From NCBI GenBank assembly GCA_900546455.1, contig URCS01000044.1, positions 1 through 15,124 on the forward strand: a stretch of 15,124 nt of DNA, given 5' to 3'. Shown here piece by piece: positions 12,904 to 15,124 of this stretch (the stretch's first letter is position 1; each line of letters begins with the position of its first letter). Below the pieces are notes generated by a model that saw only the letters and a list, made by a program, of their open reading frames with translations, ran no database searches and had not been told where the DNA came from. A program made the position numbers and the translations under genes. Origin of the DNA: an uncultured Collinsella sp. (GTDB taxonomy: Bacteria > Actinomycetota > Coriobacteriia > Coriobacteriales > Coriobacteriaceae).

Positions 12904-14238
12904 ATGTTTAGGAAAAAGAAGGACCCGCTTAGGGAAGTCGATGCGATCCTCCTAGATCATGAGAATCGCATCGCCGCACTCGTAGCAAATGCTGCGCTTC
13001 TCGAAGAGACAAATGTGGAAGATAGCCTCACTCCCGAGGATGAAACTGGGGTCGAGGAATGCGCACCGTCACCCATTGTCGTTCCAACCTGGAATGAGAT
13101 GGTGGCACGAGCGAGCAAATTCGCTTCGGAAGAGGATAGCCTCGACAGCCTCCTGACACAGTCAGACTGTGATGAAATAGACAGCAAACTCGCCGCTCTG
13201 AATGAGGAATTCGCCGCACAGCATCGCCTTGACAAGTTTGACATCGGCATTGCAGTGATGTCGGGAATTCTAGCTGCCGCAGTGGACATGTTCCTAGTCG
13301 GCGTTCCCGCTAGAACTCACGAACAAGGCTTACGAGCACAACCCCTTGAGAACTACGTCCGCGACCAGTTTAAGAAATGGCTTCCCGAAGACGAAATGAA
13401 AAAACTCGCCGCAACGCCTGCAGCAAAGGTCCCGTATGACGCACAATACAATGCCGGCTTTACCGAAACGTGGGTTGAAGGACTATACCCTACGATGCAC
13501 AGGCTCTACTCGCTAGGCCATGACCCGCTGCTGGGTTTTGTAGTGGGCGTGGGAGACATCCTCAACGGAACCATTACCACCGTCGACAAGACCGGCAACG
13601 TAGTAGTTCAACAAATTGGCAGATACACAGATCGCAAGGCATCGACCGTTGCCGAAGCCCTCATCAGGCAGTTCATCCATCTCAAAACCGATGTGAACAC
13701 CGCCATGGGTCTCCCGGCGCCCCTCATGGGACTGTTCAATATTATGCAGTTTGGCGAACTTGGGACGGAGAAGCAAACAGTTGCCGAGATTGTCCAAGGC
13801 ATGTACTACGAAGGCTACGACTTCGAACACTTCTGCGCGCAGAGCATCCCCACCATGCTCGCCGAGATCGCGGTGCGAGTCTCATACTTCTCCAAACGAA
13901 TCCATGAGGGGCATAGCGTGAAGGAGTCCATCCCGTTCTCCAAGAACAGGGAGAAGCATCCCAAGCTCGCCACTATGCTGTTCCTGGCACATTCAGTTGC
14001 CGCGGGTATCGATGCCGGCAGGATATACTTCTCGAAGAATCCAATGGAGCTCAGCTACCCTGAGATGGCCACCTTTGCCGTTTACGCCATGGGACAGCTG
14101 AAGTGGTCTTTGGTGAAGAAGCCCAATCTCAGACACAAGCACATCATGCAAGCACTTGATCTCGAGCTGCAGGAACTTGCGAAATCATCCGAAGAAAGGC
14201 TTGAAAACATGAAGGGTTTTGAGTTCATCTTCGCTTAA
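12904..14238 (+). CDS. Unrecognised 444-aa protein, probably partner of the coiled-coil protein
   Basis: Not assigned to any family. Residues 1-110 are acidic and helical, without obvious domains. From about 108 the sequence looks like a compact helical domain: RLDKFDIGIAVMSGILAAAVDMFLVGVPA (long hydrophobic helix, 112-136), then LGHDPLLGFVVGVGDILNGTITTVDK (204-229). Next comes a helical block with RQFIHLKTDVNTAMGLPAP (255-273), and LATMLFLAHSVAAGIDAGRIYF (355-376) as another hydrophobic helix. The invariant-looking GHDPLLG and KTDVNTAMGLP stretches would be the places to expect conservation. No nuclease, ATPase, protease or transferase motif is visible. The upstream spacing of 15 bases and a purine-rich GGTTGAGAG site tie it to the 12589 gene. 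Neighbours (AbiE, IS110) point to an accessory or defence setting, but this is context only. Confidence 0.8.
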   Translation: MFRKKKDPLREVDAILLDHENRIAALVANAALLEETNVEDSLTPEDETGVEECAPSPIVVPTWNEMVARASKFASEEDSLDSLLTQSDCDEIDSKLAALNEEFAAQHRLDKFDIGIAVMSGILAAAVDMFLVGVPARTHEQGLRAQPLENYVRDQFKKWLPEDEMKKLAATPAAKVPYDAQYNAGFTETWVEGLYPTMHRLYSLGHDPLLGFVVGVGDILNGTITTVDKTGNVVVQQIGRYTDRKASTVAEALIRQFIHLKTDVNTAMGLPAPLMGLFNIMQFGELGTEKQTVAEIVQGMYYEGYDFEHFCAQSIPTMLAEIAVRVSYFSKRIHEGHSVKESIPFSKNREKHPKLATMLFLAHSVAAGIDAGRIYFSKNPMELSYPEMATFAVYAMGQLKWSLVKKPNLRHKHIMQALDLELQELAKSSEERLENMKGFEFIFA

Positions 14239-14256
14239 AACTGAGAAGTTGAACCT

Positions 14257-14279
14257 TTCCGATTTTATTAAAGTCGGAA
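14257..14279. terminator. Hairpin after the 444-aa gene
   Basis: TTCCGATTTT (14257-14266) pairs with AAAGTCGGAA (14270-14279), with one G-T pair and a 3-base loop, starting 19 bases after the stop. There is no T run on the exit side of either strand, so it may terminate weakly or protect the mRNA 3' end. Confidence 0.4.
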
Positions 14280-14588
14280 GCTCCCTCCGGCACATAGGCA
14301 GCATAGGCCCGACGTCGCCCGTTTGCAAACGGAGAACCGTCTCGCAGTCTAGCCATCTTCCGGCTGGACGTTTCACGTGCGAGATTGCAATGACGCAATC
14401 GGCATCAGTCGTGGCATAGGATCCGCCTGCAATAGCCGCTTGCCGACACGCTCCGTTTTAACGACATTTAGGTGGATATCGTAAAACTAATCGGCCATCT
14501 GCTTCAACAGCACTGAAAGGAGCCAGTCATAGGCTTCACACTCGCATCGCGTAAAGTTACGAGTATTTCGGAATACGTTCACAAAGAA
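14280..14588. other. Non-coding stretch with palindromes, no gene recognised
   Basis: About 310 bases without a supported gene. It holds a perfect 14-bp palindrome CCGTTTGCAAACGG (14319-14332) and a small hairpin GATTGC-aatgac-GCAATC (14383-14400). The long minus-strand frame crossing 14487-15023 is judged a shadow. An open plus-strand frame runs from 14517 into the 14589 reading, but its codons before 14589 lack the third-position GC bias. Confidence 0.5.
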
Positions 14589-14723
14589 ATGAGCACCCAC
14601 ATTGAGTCCATCACCGTCGACAGAGGGGGCACCTTTATCTTTAAAGCCTGGACCCCGATGAACGTGAATCAGATCAAACGCGCCTGTGCTCGGTTGGCCA
14701 AGGAGCAGGCCGGGGATTGCTGA
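14589..14723 (+). CDS. Possible 44-aa microprotein or gene remnant
   Basis: Reads MSTHIESITVDRGGTFIFKA and continues to LAKEQAGDC. Most third codon positions are G or C, as in the confident genes of the window, which supports coding on this strand rather than on the longer minus-strand frame. It is not recognised and lacks a good ribosome binding site, so it may be the 3' part of a decayed gene cut by insertion of the neighbouring IS. The frame is continuous, after a TGA, with the 14730 reading. Confidence 0.35.
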   Translation: MSTHIESITVDRGGTFIFKAWTPMNVNQIKRACARLAKEQAGDC

Positions 14724-14729
14724 TTGATC

Positions 14730-14825
14730 GTGAAATACCTGACCGCTTTGATCTCGTCCCTCACGGCGCTCATCGGACTTTCCGAGGCGCCCAAGCAGCG
14801 ATCGAAGCAAAGAAAGACGATATGA
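14730..14825 (+). CDS. Possible 31-aa hydrophobic peptide
   Basis: A GTG start 6 bases after the preceding TGA, in the same frame, gives MKYLTALISSLTALIGLSEA followed by a strongly basic tail (KQRSKQRKTI). One short membrane-spanning helix with a basic end resembles small membrane toxins or regulatory peptides in general design, but no family is recognised. The start is weak (GGGG at 14712-14715), and it may equally be part of a decayed gene read through the TGA. Confidence 0.25.
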   Translation: MKYLTALISSLTALIGLSEAPKQRSKQRKTI

Positions 14826-14949
14826 GAAAGCCATTTGGGTCGCCTCCCCCGCGGCGCAGCTTCTTTCCGCGGGCTCGGGATGCCACAATGGGCTTTGAGT
14901 ATCGGCCCGTGCGGTAGCCCTTACCGCACCTGCGGGGAGGAGGCTTCCC
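14826..14949 (+). ncRNA. Structured leader of the IS110 transposase, candidate bridge RNA
   Basis: In IS110-group elements a structured bridge (seek) RNA is encoded between the left end and the transposase start. Here that stretch contains CCCGCGG/CCGCGGG (14848-14854 with 14867-14873) and GTGCGGTA/TACCGCAC (14909-14916 with 14922-14929, 5-base loop), both perfect. CCTCCCC (14843-14849) can also pair with the GGGGAGG of the ribosome binding site (14934-14940). The element's left end is not visible, so the limits given are approximate. Confidence 0.4.
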
Positions 14950-15124
14950 ATGCCCCATGTTACCTCCATCGGCCTGGACGTCCACGCGCGATCGGTCGCC
15001 GCCGCGGCGTTCAACCCCTTCACCGGCGAGGTGGTGCACCGTGACTTCGGGACGGACGCCGCCGAGATCGCGGAGTGGGCCCTCGGGTTCGAGGAGCCCA
15101 GGGCCTGCTACGAGAGCGGCCCCA
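14950..15124 (+). CDS. IS110-family transposase, N-terminal part
   Basis: 58 codons are present before the window ends. The ATG at 14950 follows a strong GGGGAGGAGG six bases upstream. The readable protein begins MPHVTSIGLDVHARSVAAAA and ends in RACYESGP. Asp10 in the IGLDVH motif and Glu55 in YESGP correspond to the first D and the E of the DEDD catalytic core of IS110-family recombinases, whose fold is RuvC-like and which work with a serine-containing C-terminal domain (outside the window). The element probably begins somewhere in the preceding few hundred bases; IS110 elements often lack terminal inverted repeats, so its end cannot be set by eye. Whether the gene is intact cannot be judged. 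Confidence 0.88.
   Translation, partial: MPHVTSIGLDVHARSVAAAAFNPFTGEVVHRDFGTDAAEIAEWALGFEEPRACYESGP

Noticed and set aside
14487..15023. 178-codon minus-strand open frame
   Set aside because: It overlaps the IS110 transposase start and its leader hairpins. The plus-strand frame in 14589-14720 has the stronger third-position GC bias, so this looks like a mirror frame.
1..15124. CRISPR arrays, tRNA or rRNA genes, selenocysteine TGA codons
   Set aside because: No regularly spaced repeats, no cloverleaf or rRNA sequence seen, and none of the confident genes contains an in-frame TGA, despite the selenium-linked context.

Overview
The window looks like a chromosomal segment of a GC-rich gut anaerobe of the Coriobacteriia, most likely Collinsella or a close relative. 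I infer this from the gene set, the strong GC bias at third codon positions and the style of the ribosome binding sites. No rRNA or housekeeping marker is present to fix the genus.

The left half (1-8982) is a catabolic and cofactor cluster equivalent to the yge/yqe/ygf region of E. coli. From right to left on the minus strand it holds ygeX (2,3-diaminopropionate ammonia-lyase), ygeY (M20 hydrolase), ygeW (knotted carbamoyltransferase), a mocA/ygfJ-type molybdopterin nucleotidyltransferase and a hydantoinase (hyuA/ygeZ-like). Further left are yqeB and the first codons of a gene that may be XdhC/CoxI-like. yqeC lies on the plus strand, divergent from yqeB and convergent with the hydantoinase. 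A YheO-type PAS/helix-turn-helix regulator diverges from ygeX and probably controls it. This gene set is linked to selenium-dependent molybdenum hydroxylases and to anaerobic purine/uric acid breakdown. mocA, yqeB, yqeC and the XdhC-like gene would mature the hydroxylase, while the hydantoinase, YgeW, YgeY and YgeX would process ring-opened products, ending at diaminopropionate. The hydroxylase subunits, ygfK and ssnA are not in the window. The intercistronic gaps carry hairpins, and a perfect 37-bp-arm inverted repeat separates yqeC from the hydantoinase.

The middle (9107-10152) holds one unrecognised membrane protein gene: a Pro/Ala-rich, acidic N-terminal region with a single C-terminal membrane helix.

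The right part (about 10160-15124) looks accessory. It has a small unknown gene (10231), an AbiEi/AbiEii toxin-antitoxin operon with an inverted-repeat operator over its start, a perfect LexA-type SOS box with no intact gene behind it, and a truncated second copy of the small gene. These are followed by an unrecognised two-gene unit (99-aa membrane/coiled-coil protein plus 444-aa protein), two possible microproteins, and the left end of an IS110-family transposase gene that runs out of the window. The leader of that transposase is rich in hairpins and could encode a bridge RNA.

The strongest candidates for something undescribed are the 12589-14238 gene pair beside AbiE, the IS110 leader RNA, and the duplicated small gene flanking the toxin-antitoxin operon.
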